A stretch of 64,000 bases of DNA from an uncultured Clostridia bacterium. Its GTDB lineage: Bacteria > Bacillota > Clostridia > Christensenellales > UBA1242. The notes beneath the pieces are model-generated. The model was given only the letters and a program-made list of their open reading frames with translations, did not search any database and was not told the origin of the DNA. Every line of letters starts with the position of its first letter. Within the stretch, counting starts at the first letter, position 1. Shown here one piece after another: positions 46,460 through 55,904 of the stretch. The DNA lies in NCBI GenBank assembly GCA_934754355.1, contig CAKVID010000001.1:256397-320396 (forward strand), given 5' to 3'. A program made the position numbers and the translations under genes.

Positions 46460-49099
46460 TTATTTATTTCTGATTGCTGCTTGAGCGGCTGCAAGTCTTG
46501 CAATAGGTACTCTATAAGGAGAACAACTTACATAGTCAAGACCAATCTTATGACAGAATTCAATTGAACTTGGGTCTCCACCATGCTCACCACAAATACC
46601 GCAGTGAAGTTCTGGTCTAGTTGATTTACCTAGTTTAACAGCCATATCCATAAGTTTGCCTACACCAATTGTATCTAGTCTAGCAAATGGATCAGACTCG
46701 TAAATCTTATTAGCATAGTATGATGGCAAGAATTTACCTGCATCATCACGGCTAAAGCCAAATGTCATTTGAGTTAAGTCATTAGTACCGAAACAGAAGA
46801 ATTCTGCTTCTTTAGCGATATCGTCTGCAGTAAGTGCTGCACGAGGTATTTCAATCATAGTACCTACTTGATATCTTAGGTTTACACCACTAGCCTTGAT
46901 GATTTCATCAGCAGTAGCAACAACAGTCTTCTTAACGAATGCTAGTTCTTTAACTTCGCCTACAAGAGGAATCATAATTTCTGGAACTACATTCCAATCT
47001 GGGTGATTTTTCTGAACATTAATTGCAGCCTTGATTACTGCTCTAGTTTGCATTACTGCAATTTCTGGATAAGTAACTGTTAATCTACAACCACGATGTC
47101 CCATCATTGGGTTAACTTCGTGAAGGTCTGTAATGTATTGTTTGATTTGAGCAACTGTCTTACCTTTAGCAGCAGCCAAAGCCTCAATATCTGCCATATC
47201 TGTAGGAACGAACTCATGTAGAGGTGGGTCTAGGAATCTAATACAAACTGGCATACCTTTAAGTGCTTCCATAAGTGCTTCAAAGTCTGCTTGTTGCATA
47301 GGTTCAATTTTATTAAGTGCAACTTCTCTTTCTTCCTTAGTATCAGAACAAATCATTTCTCTGAATGCTCCAATTCTTTCTGGATCAAAGAACATATGCT
47401 CTGTACGGCATAGACCAATACCTTGAGCGCCTAGTTCTTCAGCACGCTTAGCGTCTTTTGGAGTATCTGCATTAGTTCTAACGCCTAATTTCTTGTATTT
47501 ATCGGCAAGTTTCATAATTCTGCCGAAGTAACCACTATTAGGGTCAGCAGGAACTGTCTTGATTTCACAATTGTAAATCTTACCTGTTGTACCATCTAGA
47601 GAGATATAATCTCCTTCGTGGAATGTTTGACCAGCAAGAGTAAATTGTTTATTTTCTTCGTCCATTTTGATATCGCCACAACCAGATACGCAACAAGTAC
47701 CCATACCACGAGCAACAACGGCTGCGTGAGATGTTTGACCACCACGAACGGTTAAGATACCTTGAGCATATTTCATACCTTCGATATCTTCTGGACTAGT
47801 CTCTAGTCTAACTAGAACTACTTTTTCTTTATTTTTGCCATGAATAACAGCATCTTCAGCAGTAAATACTACTTTACCAGTAGCAGCACCCGGACTAGCG
47901 GCAATACCTTTACCGATTACATTATTCTTGTCTGCTTCTTTAAGAGCAACTGTATCGAATTGAGGGTGAAGCAACATATCTAGAGTTTTAGCATCAATTT
48001 GCATTAATGCTTCTTCTTCAGAAATCATTCCTTCGTCAATTAAATCACAAGCAATTCTGATTGCTGCAGCAGCAGTTCTCTTACCATTTCTTGTTTGAAG
48101 CATATATAGATGTTTGTCTTCGATAGTAAATTCCATATCTTGCATATCTCTATAGTGATTTTCTAGAGTATTGCAGATTTCCAAGAATTGTGCATATACA
48201 TCTGGCATAATCTCAGCCATTTTTGCAATAGGCATTGGAGTTCTAACACCAGCAACAACATCTTCGCCTTGAGCGTTCATAAGGAATTCGCCCATAAGAC
48301 CTTTTTCACCAGTAGCAGGATTACGAGTAAATGCAACACCTGTACCAGAAGTTTCGCCCATATTACCAAAAGCCATCATTTGAACATTGACAGCAGTTCC
48401 CCAAGAATAAGGAATGTCATGATCCATACGATAGATATTAGCACGAGGGTTATCCCAAGAACGGAATACCGCTTTGATTGCTTCAAATAATTGTTCCTTA
48501 GGGTCATTTGGGAAGTCTTTGCCCAATTGATTCTTGTATTCAGCCTTGAATTCTGTAGCAAGTTCTTTCAAATCTTCTGCAGTAAGATCAACGTCATATA
48601 CAACGCCTTTTCTTTCTTTCATTTGGTCGATAAGTTTCTCGAAGTATTTCTTACCAACTTCCATAACTACATCACTGAACATTTGAATAAATCTTCTGTA
48701 ACAGTCCCATGCCCATCTAGGATTACCAGATTTAGCAGAAATAACTTCTACAACATCTTCGTTAAGTCCAAGATTTAGGATAGTATCCATCATACCAGGC
48801 ATAGATGCTCTAGCACCAGAACGAACTGATACAAGTAGAGGATTTTCTTTATCACCAAATTTCTTGCCAGTGATTTTTTCCATTTTTTCAATGTTTTCCA
48901 TTATTTCTTTTTGAATTTCAGCATTGATCTGTCTACCATCTTCATAGTATTGAGTACATGCTTCTGTAGAAATAGTGAAGCCTTGTGGAACAGGAAGTCC
49001 AAGATTGGTCATTTCTGCCAAGTTAGCGCCTTTTCCGCCAAGTAGTTCTCTCATTTTAGCGTTACCTTCGCTAAATAAATAAACATATTTTTTTTGCAT
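46460..49099 (-). CDS. ppdK: Pyruvate, phosphate dikinase
   Basis: 879 aa, normal length. Interconverts pyruvate + ATP + phosphate with PEP + AMP + PPi; in anaerobic Bacillota it often serves PPi-linked glycolysis. N-terminal ATP-grasp domain (LGGKGANLAEM, SVRSGARASMPGMMDT), central phosphohistidine domain with H458 in GGQTSHAAVV, and C-terminal PEP domain ending near LHCGICGEHGGDP with the catalytic cysteine. The start follows AAAGGAG. It is flanked by its own promoter and terminator, so it is monocistronic. No PDRP regulatory gene is seen nearby. Confidence 0.97.
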   Translation of the reverse strand: MQKKYVYLFSEGNAKMRELLGGKGANLAEMTNLGLPVPQGFTISTEACTQYYEDGRQINAEIQKEIMENIEKMEKITGKKFGDKENPLLVSVRSGARASMPGMMDTILNLGLNEDVVEVISAKSGNPRWAWDCYRRFIQMFSDVVMEVGKKYFEKLIDQMKERKGVVYDVDLTAEDLKELATEFKAEYKNQLGKDFPNDPKEQLFEAIKAVFRSWDNPRANIYRMDHDIPYSWGTAVNVQMMAFGNMGETSGTGVAFTRNPATGEKGLMGEFLMNAQGEDVVAGVRTPMPIAKMAEIMPDVYAQFLEICNTLENHYRDMQDMEFTIEDKHLYMLQTRNGKRTAAAAIRIACDLIDEGMISEEEALMQIDAKTLDMLLHPQFDTVALKEADKNNVIGKGIAASPGAATGKVVFTAEDAVIHGKNKEKVVLVRLETSPEDIEGMKYAQGILTVRGGQTSHAAVVARGMGTCCVSGCGDIKMDEENKQFTLAGQTFHEGDYISLDGTTGKIYNCEIKTVPADPNSGYFGRIMKLADKYKKLGVRTNADTPKDAKRAEELGAQGIGLCRTEHMFFDPERIGAFREMICSDTKEEREVALNKIEPMQQADFEALMEALKGMPVCIRFLDPPLHEFVPTDMADIEALAAAKGKTVAQIKQYITDLHEVNPMMGHRGCRLTVTYPEIAVMQTRAVIKAAINVQKNHPDWNVVPEIMIPLVGEVKELAFVKKTVVATADEIIKASGVNLRYQVGTMIEIPRAALTADDIAKEAEFFCFGTNDLTQMTFGFSRDDAGKFLPSYYANKIYESDPFARLDTIGVGKLMDMAVKLGKSTRPELHCGICGEHGGDPSSIEFCHKIGLDYVSCSPYRVPIARLAAAQAAIRNK

Positions 49100-49129
49100 A
49101 TTGTCTCCTTTCTGTAAAACTACCCCTCT

Positions 49130-49158
49130 AGTATATATTTTTTGATTAAATCTTGCAA
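49130..49158 (-). promoter_or_regulatory. Promoter of ppdK
   Basis: Minus strand TTGCAA (49158-49153), 17 nt, TATACT (49135-49130), 31 nt before the start. The same hexamer pair as the M50-scpAB operon. Confidence 0.55.
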
Positions 49159-49208
49159 GTATTTAAAATAATAATTTCAAAAAAACTTTTTATTAAAAAG
49201 TGAATAAA

Positions 49209-49240
49209 AAGCCATTTTGTATAAATATGCAAAATGACTT
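49209..49240 (-). terminator. Terminator of recO
   Basis: AAGCCATTTTG and CAAAATGACTT form a stem with one mismatch, followed on the minus strand by a T-rich run. Confidence 0.6.
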
Positions 49241-49252
49241 ATAAATATAATA

Positions 49253-49966
49253 TTAGTTAAGAGATGTAAATTTACAATTAAGGCGTTGCGACAAATCTTC
49301 AACCAACAAATCTATCATTGCAGACAAGCACTCGTCATTCAATTTAATTGAGTTCAGTCTATCAAAATCTGTATTAGATATAATCTTAAGACTTACAAAT
49401 AATTGTTTGGATACCACTACTCCACCCGAGCAACTAGAACATCTAAATGTGCCAGCATACTCATCAAATTTGATGTCCCCTACAAATTTCATTCCACAAT
49501 TATCGCAATTATCAAAGTTTAATTTGTAACCAATTATTTCTAGTGCTCGCAAGATATATTTGCACACAACTAATTTAATACTCACTTGATTATACACAAT
49601 TGCTTGCAAAGACTTAAGAAGAGTAATAAATAAACTTTCGCTTATTATATTTGGCTTCATTATGTTTTTGCACACTTCTAGCATAAAATTGCAAAATCTA
49701 AAACTATCGTAATCGGTAGTAATATCAAAGAAAGTATCTATCAAATCTACTCCCTTTACTACATAGAAATCGTTTGACTTGACCAAATCAAATTTTCCAA
49801 AACAAAATGGTTGTCCAGCAAATTTCATTTTGGAATTTGGCGATGCTACTCCCTTCAATATCCCCGATACAACGCCTAATTCAAGTGTAAAAATATGTAT
49901 TATTTTATCTTTATCTTTGTATGGCATAGCTTTAAGCACAATGCCGGTGACTGTTAATTCTTCCAA
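49253..49966 (-). CDS. recO: DNA repair protein RecO
   Basis: 237 aa. Loads RecA onto SSB-coated DNA together with RecF/RecR. N-terminal OB fold with TVTGIVLKAMPYKDKDKII, then a helical domain with a four-cysteine zinc site, CDNCG...CSSC (about residues 155-180). The start is TTG at 49966, with AAGGA 7 nt upstream and directly abutting the stop of yqzL (TAATTG). No ATG exists at a reasonable place. It is the last gene of the era-yqzL-recO unit. Confidence 0.93.
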   Translation of the reverse strand: MEELTVTGIVLKAMPYKDKDKIIHIFTLELGVVSGILKGVASPNSKMKFAGQPFCFGKFDLVKSNDFYVVKGVDLIDTFFDITTDYDSFRFCNFMLEVCKNIMKPNIISESLFITLLKSLQAIVYNQVSIKLVVCKYILRALEIIGYKLNFDNCDNCGMKFVGDIKFDEYAGTFRCSSCSGGVVVSKQLFVSLKIISNTDFDRLNSIKLNDECLSAMIDLLVEDLSQRLNCKFTSLN

Positions 49967-50056
49967 TTATTTTCCTTTTTTTAAAGCACTATATAGTAGA
50001 TAGTAATTAATCTGTCCAGTTTCTTTAAATAATTTCCAGCACAATTCTTCAGTCAT
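49967..50056 (-). CDS. yqzL: YqzL family small protein (29 aa)
   Basis: A 29-codon gene between era and recO. ATG 50056 follows AAGGAG; the product begins MTEELCWKLFKETGQINYYL and ends in a Lys-rich tail. It matches the Bacillus YqzL pattern of a W-x-x-F-x-x-T/S-G-x-I-x-x-Y-L-L core and has the same place between era and recO. Function unknown. The stop TAA directly touches the TTG start of recO, so recO translation is probably coupled to it. Confidence 0.85.
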   Translation of the reverse strand: MTEELCWKLFKETGQINYYLLYSALKKGK

Positions 50057-50157
50057 ATACAACTCCTTATTTATTTCCTTAATATATTATACGCAAGAAC
50101 AATATAAATATTAATCAAAATACGAATTTTTAGAGCATATATGAATATAAATTTATC

Positions 50158-51042
50158 TTATAAATCTCCGCTATTATAGCCTAGAGACTTAATAGAACTA
50201 CTTGAATTTCTCCAGTCCTCTCTAACCTTAACGAAAAGTTTGAGCATTACTTGTTTGTCTAATAATTTCTCTATATCATTTCTGGCTCTAGAGCCAATTT
50301 CTTTGAGCATAGAACCATTTTTGCCAATGACAATTGGTTTGTGACTAGCTTTCTCAAGTATTATGTCAGCATCAATTTCAACTATTGGAGCGTCTTCATT
50401 AAATCTTGCTATTTCGATAGCAATTCCATGTGGCAATTCATCTTGAAGTAGCCACAAGGCTTTCTCTCTAATAATTTCTGCAACAAGAAATTTGATAGAA
50501 ACATCGGTATACACATCATCATCAAAGTACTTAATATCTTCTTTTAGATAAGTCTTAATAACTTTGATTAATTCATCTAAGTTTTTAGACTTTTTGGCAG
50601 ATACTGGCACAATATCCTTGATATTCTCCAGATTATTACACTTAGTTAATTCTGGATAAAGTTTGGCATAATTAGTATCATCTATTTTATTTACAACTAG
50701 AATTACACTAGCGCCTTTTGTATATTTATTCAAAGTTTCTATAGTATGTTCAGTAATTTTCTTTGTGCCATCAATTACATACATAATAACATCTACATCG
50801 CTTCTAGCAGTACTAATTGCCTTTGACATATATTCATCTAGTTTATTCTTCTCTTTGTGTATTCCCGGTGTATCTATGAATACTATTTGGCAATCTTCAT
50901 CGTTATATATTCCAAGAATTTTATTTCTTGTCGTTTGAGGTTTAGGCGATACAATTGATACTTTTTCTTTTAGGATAGCATTAAGTAGAGTACTTTTGCC
51001 AACATTTGCTTCCCCTAGAATTGCAACAAATCCTGATTTCAT
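50158..51042 (-). CDS. era: GTPase Era
   Basis: 294 aa. Assembles the 30S subunit by binding the 3' end of 16S rRNA. GTPase motifs GEANVGKST (G1), IDTPGI (G3) and NKIDD (G4), then a C-terminal KH domain with PIVIGKNGSMLKEIGSRAR. It overlaps ybeY by one base (TAATG), with GGAG upstream. About 100 bases separate it from yqzL. Confidence 0.97.
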   Translation of the reverse strand: MKSGFVAILGEANVGKSTLLNAILKEKVSIVSPKPQTTRNKILGIYNDEDCQIVFIDTPGIHKEKNKLDEYMSKAISTARSDVDVIMYVIDGTKKITEHTIETLNKYTKGASVILVVNKIDDTNYAKLYPELTKCNNLENIKDIVPVSAKKSKNLDELIKVIKTYLKEDIKYFDDDVYTDVSIKFLVAEIIREKALWLLQDELPHGIAIEIARFNEDAPIVEIDADIILEKASHKPIVIGKNGSMLKEIGSRARNDIEKLLDKQVMLKLFVKVREDWRNSSSSIKSLGYNSGDL

Positions 51043-51551
51043 TAGTTTCTCTCCAAATTAACTTTAGTCATAATTTTCTCTTCCATTTCTCGCATTATGG
51101 CTTTATCTTCGTCTCTAATGTGGTCATAACCTAGTAAATGCAATAAACCATGAACAGCCATATAAACCATTTCTCTTAATTTAGTATTGCCATATTCTTT
51201 GGCGTGCTTATATACAATACCTTTGCAGATACAGATATCTCCAACAAATAACATATTATTATCTGGATTAATTTCACTTGCAAAATTTTTCTTATCTAAT
51301 TTATCTACAATTAACTGCATATCTGTTTTATTTGGTTCTAGTAAATTTGGAAAAGATAAAACATCTGTTACCGCATCTTTATTTCTGAATTTAGCATTTA
51401 ATTCTCTAATTTCTTTTTTAGATACGAAATTGATATTTACCTCCAAATCTTTACACTTTATCTTTAATATTTTAAGTGCCTCAATATATGCATTATTAAT
51501 GTATTCGATATATTTTTTATTAAATAATTTTTTATTAAAATTGATTATCAT
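51042..51551 (-). CDS. ybeY: Endoribonuclease YbeY
   Basis: 169 aa. Single-strand RNase with a role in 16S rRNA 3' maturation. The zinc motif HGLLHLLGYDH is complete near residue 133; LNAKFRNKDAVTDVLSFP is the family N-terminal signature. The start follows AAAGGA. The gene is followed by era with a one-base overlap. In Bacillus dgkA and cdd lie between ybeY and era; they are absent here. Confidence 0.96.
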   Translation of the reverse strand: MIINFNKKLFNKKYIEYINNAYIEALKILKIKCKDLEVNINFVSKKEIRELNAKFRNKDAVTDVLSFPNLLEPNKTDMQLIVDKLDKKNFASEINPDNNMLFVGDICICKGIVYKHAKEYGNTKLREMVYMAVHGLLHLLGYDHIRDEDKAIMREMEEKIMTKVNLERN

Positions 51552-51565
51552 AAGTTTTCCTTTTG

Positions 51566-52696
51566 TTATTTACTTTCGTACTTTAAGTATACACTACTTT
51601 TCAAATAAATGGTAACAATATTGCCATAATTTGTAGAATTTATTTTAATATCTTCGGATATAACATTCAAATTGCTTGGCACTTGTGAATATGCCTCATC
51701 TTTAATTTTATTTATTATATTATCTTTCTCATCTTCAAAATTTTTAGTTATAGTCTCAGTAGTTAATTCATAGGCAATAGTCTTTCTAACATGCATTGGT
51801 ACAAAATAATTAGTGATAAGGCTATCTATTTCTTCTACTTCGTAATTTTCAAACGGACAATCTGTTTTATTTTCTAATAACTTGTACTTTCCGATATTCA
51901 TGCAAAAATTTATAATTTTGCTATTACCAGTTCTCACTTGCACTTCTTCTTCTGCCACAAAATTATAACTAGCCGAGAAATACACTTCTCCCCTAATTTC
52001 AGCACAAGGAGTAATTGATATTTTTTCATTACTTATGTATTCATATGGTTCAACCAGAATATCCCCTGCAAAAACAACATCACCAATTTTTTTGGTGCTT
52101 GTCCCTGCAAAAACATTAATTTCTTTGATAATCATATTATATTCTGCAGTAATTGGGACATAACTTTTGTTTATATCTGGCAGTTCTTCTTTGGCACTTA
52201 TTATTAGAGTATTGCCTTTGGTTATTATACTTACAAATGACAAATCAAAATTATCTGCTAGATACTTCTCCAAATCAGATTTATCAAAATTCATAAGAGA
52301 GAAACGCTTAATACCATACTCATTGATTTTATCTATAAACTCTTCTCTCTGAATTGTATTTAGTCCATAAATATTTATATTAATAAGTCTATTTTGCATA
52401 AAAAACATAAGTATTATACTTGTCACAACACCAATTATAAGTCCAATTCTAAATATTAAGAAGTGAATAAATTTTTGTTTTAAACTAGTAGACAGCGTTG
52501 TTACTTCATAATTTTCCAAATCCAAATTTTTAAATTTCTTTAGATTATTATCGCTTAGAGTTATTTCTAGTTCTTGATTGCTTGGTCTATACACATTTTG
52601 CAATTCAATATCATTTTTGACACAGTTATTTATTATTAAATTTGTATTAGAACCTTTTATTTTAAGTCTTGCCCAGTTTGAATTATTTTTTCTCAT
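51566..52696 (-). CDS. yqfD: Sporulation protein YqfD
   Basis: 376 aa. Membrane protein of the YqfD family (related to stage IV engulfment/cortex genes), produced in the mother cell in Bacillus. A cytoplasmic start is followed by one membrane helix (about residues 84-106) and a long extracytoplasmic part containing GLNTIQREEFIDKI and KEELPDINKSYVP. The longest frame starts at 52714, but GGAGAGAAT precedes ATG 52696 and is used. It overlaps yqfC by 14 bases. Confidence 0.9.
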   Translation of the reverse strand: MRKNNSNWARLKIKGSNTNLIINNCVKNDIELQNVYRPSNQELEITLSDNNLKKFKNLDLENYEVTTLSTSLKQKFIHFLIFRIGLIIGVVTSIILMFFMQNRLININIYGLNTIQREEFIDKINEYGIKRFSLMNFDKSDLEKYLADNFDLSFVSIITKGNTLIISAKEELPDINKSYVPITAEYNMIIKEINVFAGTSTKKIGDVVFAGDILVEPYEYISNEKISITPCAEIRGEVYFSASYNFVAEEEVQVRTGNSKIINFCMNIGKYKLLENKTDCPFENYEVEEIDSLITNYFVPMHVRKTIAYELTTETITKNFEDEKDNIINKIKDEAYSQVPSNLNVISEDIKINSTNYGNIVTIYLKSSVYLKYESK

Positions 52697-52967
52697 TATT
52701 CTCTCCAAAATCAATAAGATTAATATAACCTTTTATTATCAGTTCTGACTTATTTATTTGGCAGATTTGCAGATTTTCTCCAGTAATTTCAAGACTTTTT
52801 ACTTTCTTTAATTTCACAACAATTTTAGTATCGGAATAATCTAAAACTCTAATAAAATTGCATAGATACAAAGATTTATTAGATAACATAATTATTTTGT
52901 AATCTTTGGTTATTTCATTGAAAGGAAGTTTGGAAATACCGCAAAGTTCTTCTACAAAATTATTCAT
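52683..52967 (-). CDS. yqfC: Sporulation protein YqfC
   Basis: 94 aa. YabP/YqfC family, a small soluble protein of the mother-cell programme. Compared with the family, LCGISKLPFNEI, an internal ILSN-like MLSNKSLYL and ..LEITGENLQI are present. The frame opens at a GTG (52976), but GGTGG then ATG 52967 looks better. Always next to yqfD, as here. No confident sigma-E promoter was found in the 190-base gap upstream. Confidence 0.88.
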   Translation of the reverse strand: MNNFVEELCGISKLPFNEITKDYKIIMLSNKSLYLCNFIRVLDYSDTKIVVKLKKVKSLEITGENLQICQINKSELIIKGYINLIDFGENNEKK

Positions 52968-53100
52968 ATTCACCACCGCATTTTTTAAGTTTGAAAGATT
53001 ATAAATTCTTACAAATAAATCTTCTTAAATATATATGAATAAAATTGTTATTTAATTACAAAAAAAGATTTGACTTAGATATAAAATACACAAATAAAAA

Positions 53101-53144
53101 AATCTAGCAAATAAAATTTATTTTAATTTCTTATTTGTTAGATT
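53101..53144 (-). terminator. Terminator after the 53159 gene
   Basis: AATCTAGCAAATAA and TTATTTGTTAGATT form a 14-bp stem (one G-T), with a T run on the minus strand. It separates floA and its partner from yqfC. Confidence 0.75.
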
Positions 53145-53158
53145 AATTAATCTTTAAA

Positions 53159-53689
53159 TCACATTTTCTTTAAAATATTTTCAAGTATAAGCAATTTCAT
53201 TTCTCTTGGCATACTAGAGAAATCATCTAATAATTTGTCTTTATCCTCGTATCTACTAAGTATTTCGTAAACCCTTTTTGATTTTTCTTCTTCAATAGGT
53301 TCTACTTTAATTTCTAATTTTTTATTTTTGATATCTACCGCTTCTTTATCTTCAAGAAAAGCACTACAGATTTTGTCACAACTTTTGGTCTCATCATCTC
53401 TAGTTGGCGACACTACAAATCTATCATACAAGTAATTTTCATTTGAAGATGTCGTCTTTGGTGTACTAGATACACTTTTTTCTTGTGTTTCTTTTGGCTT
53501 CTCTTCGCTACTTTTAACCGCCTCTTTTTTATCTTCAGTTGGTTTCTTATCTGCTTTGGCTGGTTCAGATTTTTTCTTGGAACTTATATATTTTTCTAGA
53601 GCATTAGAAATAGCAAAGATTATTTTGAATGCAAGTAGCACGCCAAGTGCGATAATCAAAGCAGTAACTGGGTGTTCAACAATAAACAT
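53159..53689 (-). CDS. Single-pass membrane protein with disordered linker, unknown
   Basis: 176 aa, not recognised. An N-terminal membrane helix (about residues 8-27) is followed by a Lys/Glu/Pro/Ser-rich disordered linker (about 36-85) and a helical C-terminal part ending PREMKLLILENILKKM. The start follows AGAGG. It lies 20 bases after floA, in the place of Bacillus yqfB, and the two genes share a terminator, so it is likely to be a partner of FloA at the membrane; this is inference from context only. Confidence 0.75.
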   Translation of the reverse strand: MFIVEHPVTALIIALGVLLAFKIIFAISNALEKYISSKKKSEPAKADKKPTEDKKEAVKSSEEKPKETQEKSVSSTPKTTSSNENYLYDRFVVSPTRDDETKSCDKICSAFLEDKEAVDIKNKKLEIKVEPIEEEKSKRVYEILSRYEDKDKLLDDFSSMPREMKLLILENILKKM

Positions 53690-53709
53690 AGGTACCTCTT
53701 TATTTTTGT

Positions 53710-54693
53710 TTATTCCCCACCATTTTCCCCAATTTTATTTCTCATTTTTGTATCAGATTTAATATTTTGAATTCTGTAATAGTCCATTACCCCAAGATTT
53801 CCATCTTTGAAAGCCTGACTAATAGCAAGTGGAACTTCTGACTCTGCACTTACTAGTTTTGCTTTCATTTCTTGAGTTCTTGCTCTCATTTCTTGTTCAG
53901 CAGCAATTGCCATGGCTTTTCTTTCCTCTGCTTTAGCATTTGCTATTTGTACATCGGCTTCTGCTTGTTCGGCTTGCAATTTAGCACCAATATTTCTACC
54001 CACATCAATATCGGCAATATCTATACTCAGAATTTGAAAAGCAGTTCCAGTATCTAGACCTTTGGCAAGTACAGTTTTACTTATAGCGTCTGGATTTTCT
54101 AGTACTAATTGATGTGTTTTGGCAGAGCCTACAACCGTTACTACACCTTCGCCTACTCTTGCCAAAATTGTTTCTTCTCCAGCACCACCAATTAATTTTT
54201 CAATATTGCTTTGAAGAGTTATTCTAACTTTGCAAATTAATTCAATACCGTCACAGGCAACTGCAGATATTGGCGGAGTTGTAATAACTACTGGTGTTAC
54301 ACAATTTTGCACAGCAAGAAGTATATCTCTATTTGCTAAGTCAATTGCTTTGGCATTATCTACCGAAAGATTAATTTTTGCCCCATGCGCTACAATTAAT
54401 GCATCAACCACTCTTTCAACATTTCCACCTGCCATATAGTGTGTTTCTAAGTCTTGTATAGATATATTAACACCCGCTTTCTTAGCATTAATATAGCAAC
54501 CAACTATCAAACCAACATCTACATTTCTTAATTTCATTCCTACTAATTTGCTTGCAGGAATGTACGCATTACTAAGAAGAGACTTTGTCCAAACATTGAC
54601 TGGAACTATAGCACATATAATTACAACTATTAATATAATTGCTAGAACAATTCCAACACCAATCCACACTCCAGCACCCAGAAGTAAATTCAT
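53710..54693 (-). CDS. floA: Flotillin-like protein FloA
   Basis: 327 aa. Membrane scaffold of functional lipid domains. An N-terminal hydrophobic hairpin (about residues 4-33) is followed by the SPFH-like region (YINAKKAGV, GGNVERVVDALI) and a helical Ala/Glu/Gln-rich C-terminal coil (AEQAEADVQIANAKAEERK). The longest frame begins at 54771, but AAGGAGG precedes ATG 54693 and settles the start. It heads the floA-yqfC-yqfD-ybeY-era region in the Bacillus order, without phoH and pgpH. Confidence 0.94.
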   Translation of the reverse strand: MNLLLGAGVWIGVGIVLAIILIVVIICAIVPVNVWTKSLLSNAYIPASKLVGMKLRNVDVGLIVGCYINAKKAGVNISIQDLETHYMAGGNVERVVDALIVAHGAKINLSVDNAKAIDLANRDILLAVQNCVTPVVITTPPISAVACDGIELICKVRITLQSNIEKLIGGAGEETILARVGEGVVTVVGSAKTHQLVLENPDAISKTVLAKGLDTGTAFQILSIDIADIDVGRNIGAKLQAEQAEADVQIANAKAEERKAMAIAAEQEMRARTQEMKAKLVSAESEVPLAISQAFKDGNLGVMDYYRIQNIKSDTKMRNKIGENGGE

Positions 54694-55050
54694 ATAATCT
54701 GCCTCCTTTTTTGGTTTTCTTACAAAAATGTTTAAATTTGCATTTGTAATTATATTTTTTGAAGTACTCAATATAATTTAAAATTTATGACCAGATACTA
54801 ATCTAATCTTACTCATTGTAAACCTTGTAGAAATACATTCTGCCTTGAATACTCTAAATATATAATACACAAGTATTATATCATACTCATAATCAAAAAT
54901 AAATACCCTAAAGCAAAATGTATAAATATAATATATAATGAATAATTTTGCATTTTCTCTCGAGAGTTCATAATAAAAATAATCTACAAAATTCAAATTC
55001 AAAAAACAAAAAAAGTTAGGATTAACCTAACTTTTTAATTGTATTATATA
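54694..55050. other. Spacer upstream of floA
   Basis: About 357 bases, 74% or so A+T by eye. It holds the terminator of the NYN gene (55010-55036). A TATAAT near 54743 lacks a partner -35 hexamer at the right distance, so the floA promoter is undecided. A 74-codon TTG frame here has no ribosome binding site and is not counted as a gene. Confidence 0.5.
55010..55036 (-). terminator. Terminator of the NYN gene
   Basis: AAAAAGTTAGG-attaa-CCTAACTTTTT, with A/T runs. Confidence 0.85.
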
Positions 55051-55893
55051 TTATAATGCATTCTTCATATCGTCAACAATATTTTGAAGTTCAACGAATA
55101 TTTGACGAATATCTGCATTCTTACTATTTAGACCTTCGCCCTTCTTAGTTTCATCATCAATCAAGACTTCGATATCTTTGATAAGTTCAACTTTCTTATC
55201 AATATCACTGTTATCACTGAAGTCAAGTTCGCTATATCTATCAGTAATATCTTTAAGCATTTCACTTAGTTGATCATTGTCGTATGCTGTCTCTTCGTAA
55301 TACTCTTCTTTCTCAACTGGTTTTGAATAAGTCTTAGTAGTAGTTGTTGTTGTAACTCTACTTGGAGCAGAAGTTGATTTTCTTGTAGTTGTAGTAGTCT
55401 TAGTCTTCTTAGTAGTGATAGTAGATTTCTTACCCTTAGAAACATATGCATCATTACTAGAATTAATCTTAGTAACGGTGATATGTTCATCAAACATATG
55501 ATAGTTCATTTCTTGATATTCTGTATTAACATCGACAACAGTTTTGCCACTACTCTTAAGTTCTACTAGTAGAGGAATTAAATCTCCTTCGCCTGCAACT
55601 ATACAATAAGTATCAATCTCAGGTTTGGTGTAGCATAGTCTAACAGCATCTACAATAATTCTTGTATCTAATTGACTAAATCTCTTCTTAAATCTCATGA
55701 ATGGGGCAGTTTCGTATCCATACTTAGAGATTACATCACTAAGATAGATATGTTTTCTATCATTGTATCCATAGAACTTGCAGTATACAACATCTCCCAT
55801 ATCAAGTAATTTTTCGTACAATTCTTCAAATGCTTCTGCACCAATCTTTACATTGTCTACATCTAAAAGCAATGCAATTTTTCTTTCTTTCAT
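55051..55893 (-). CDS. NYN (PIN-like) domain protein with Thr-rich linker
   Basis: 280 aa. Residues 1-145 form a NYN/LabA-like domain: LLLDVDNVKIG near the N-terminus, DTRIIVDA near 76 and AGEGDLIPL near 102 give the acidic residues of a metal-dependent nuclease fold. A Thr/Lys-rich linker (about 160-190, many TTTT) joins an acidic helical C-terminus. NYN proteins are thought to act on RNA; the target here is unknown. The start follows TTAGGAG. It lies 11 bases after ogg in the same direction, so the two are co-transcribed. Confidence 0.85.
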   Translation of the reverse strand: MKERKIALLLDVDNVKIGAEAFEELYEKLLDMGDVVYCKFYGYNDRKHIYLSDVISKYGYETAPFMRFKKRFSQLDTRIIVDAVRLCYTKPEIDTYCIVAGEGDLIPLLVELKSSGKTVVDVNTEYQEMNYHMFDEHITVTKINSSNDAYVSKGKKSTITTKKTKTTTTTRKSTSAPSRVTTTTTTKTYSKPVEKEEYYEETAYDNDQLSEMLKDITDRYSELDFSDNSDIDKKVELIKDIEVLIDDETKKGEGLNSKNADIRQIFVELQNIVDDMKNAL

Positions 55894-55904
55894 AATATTT
55901 TCTC

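Noticed and set aside
54778..55002. 74-codon minus frame between floA and the NYN gene
   Set aside because: TTG start without Shine-Dalgarno, overlaps the terminator region, unusual Tyr/Phe-rich composition.
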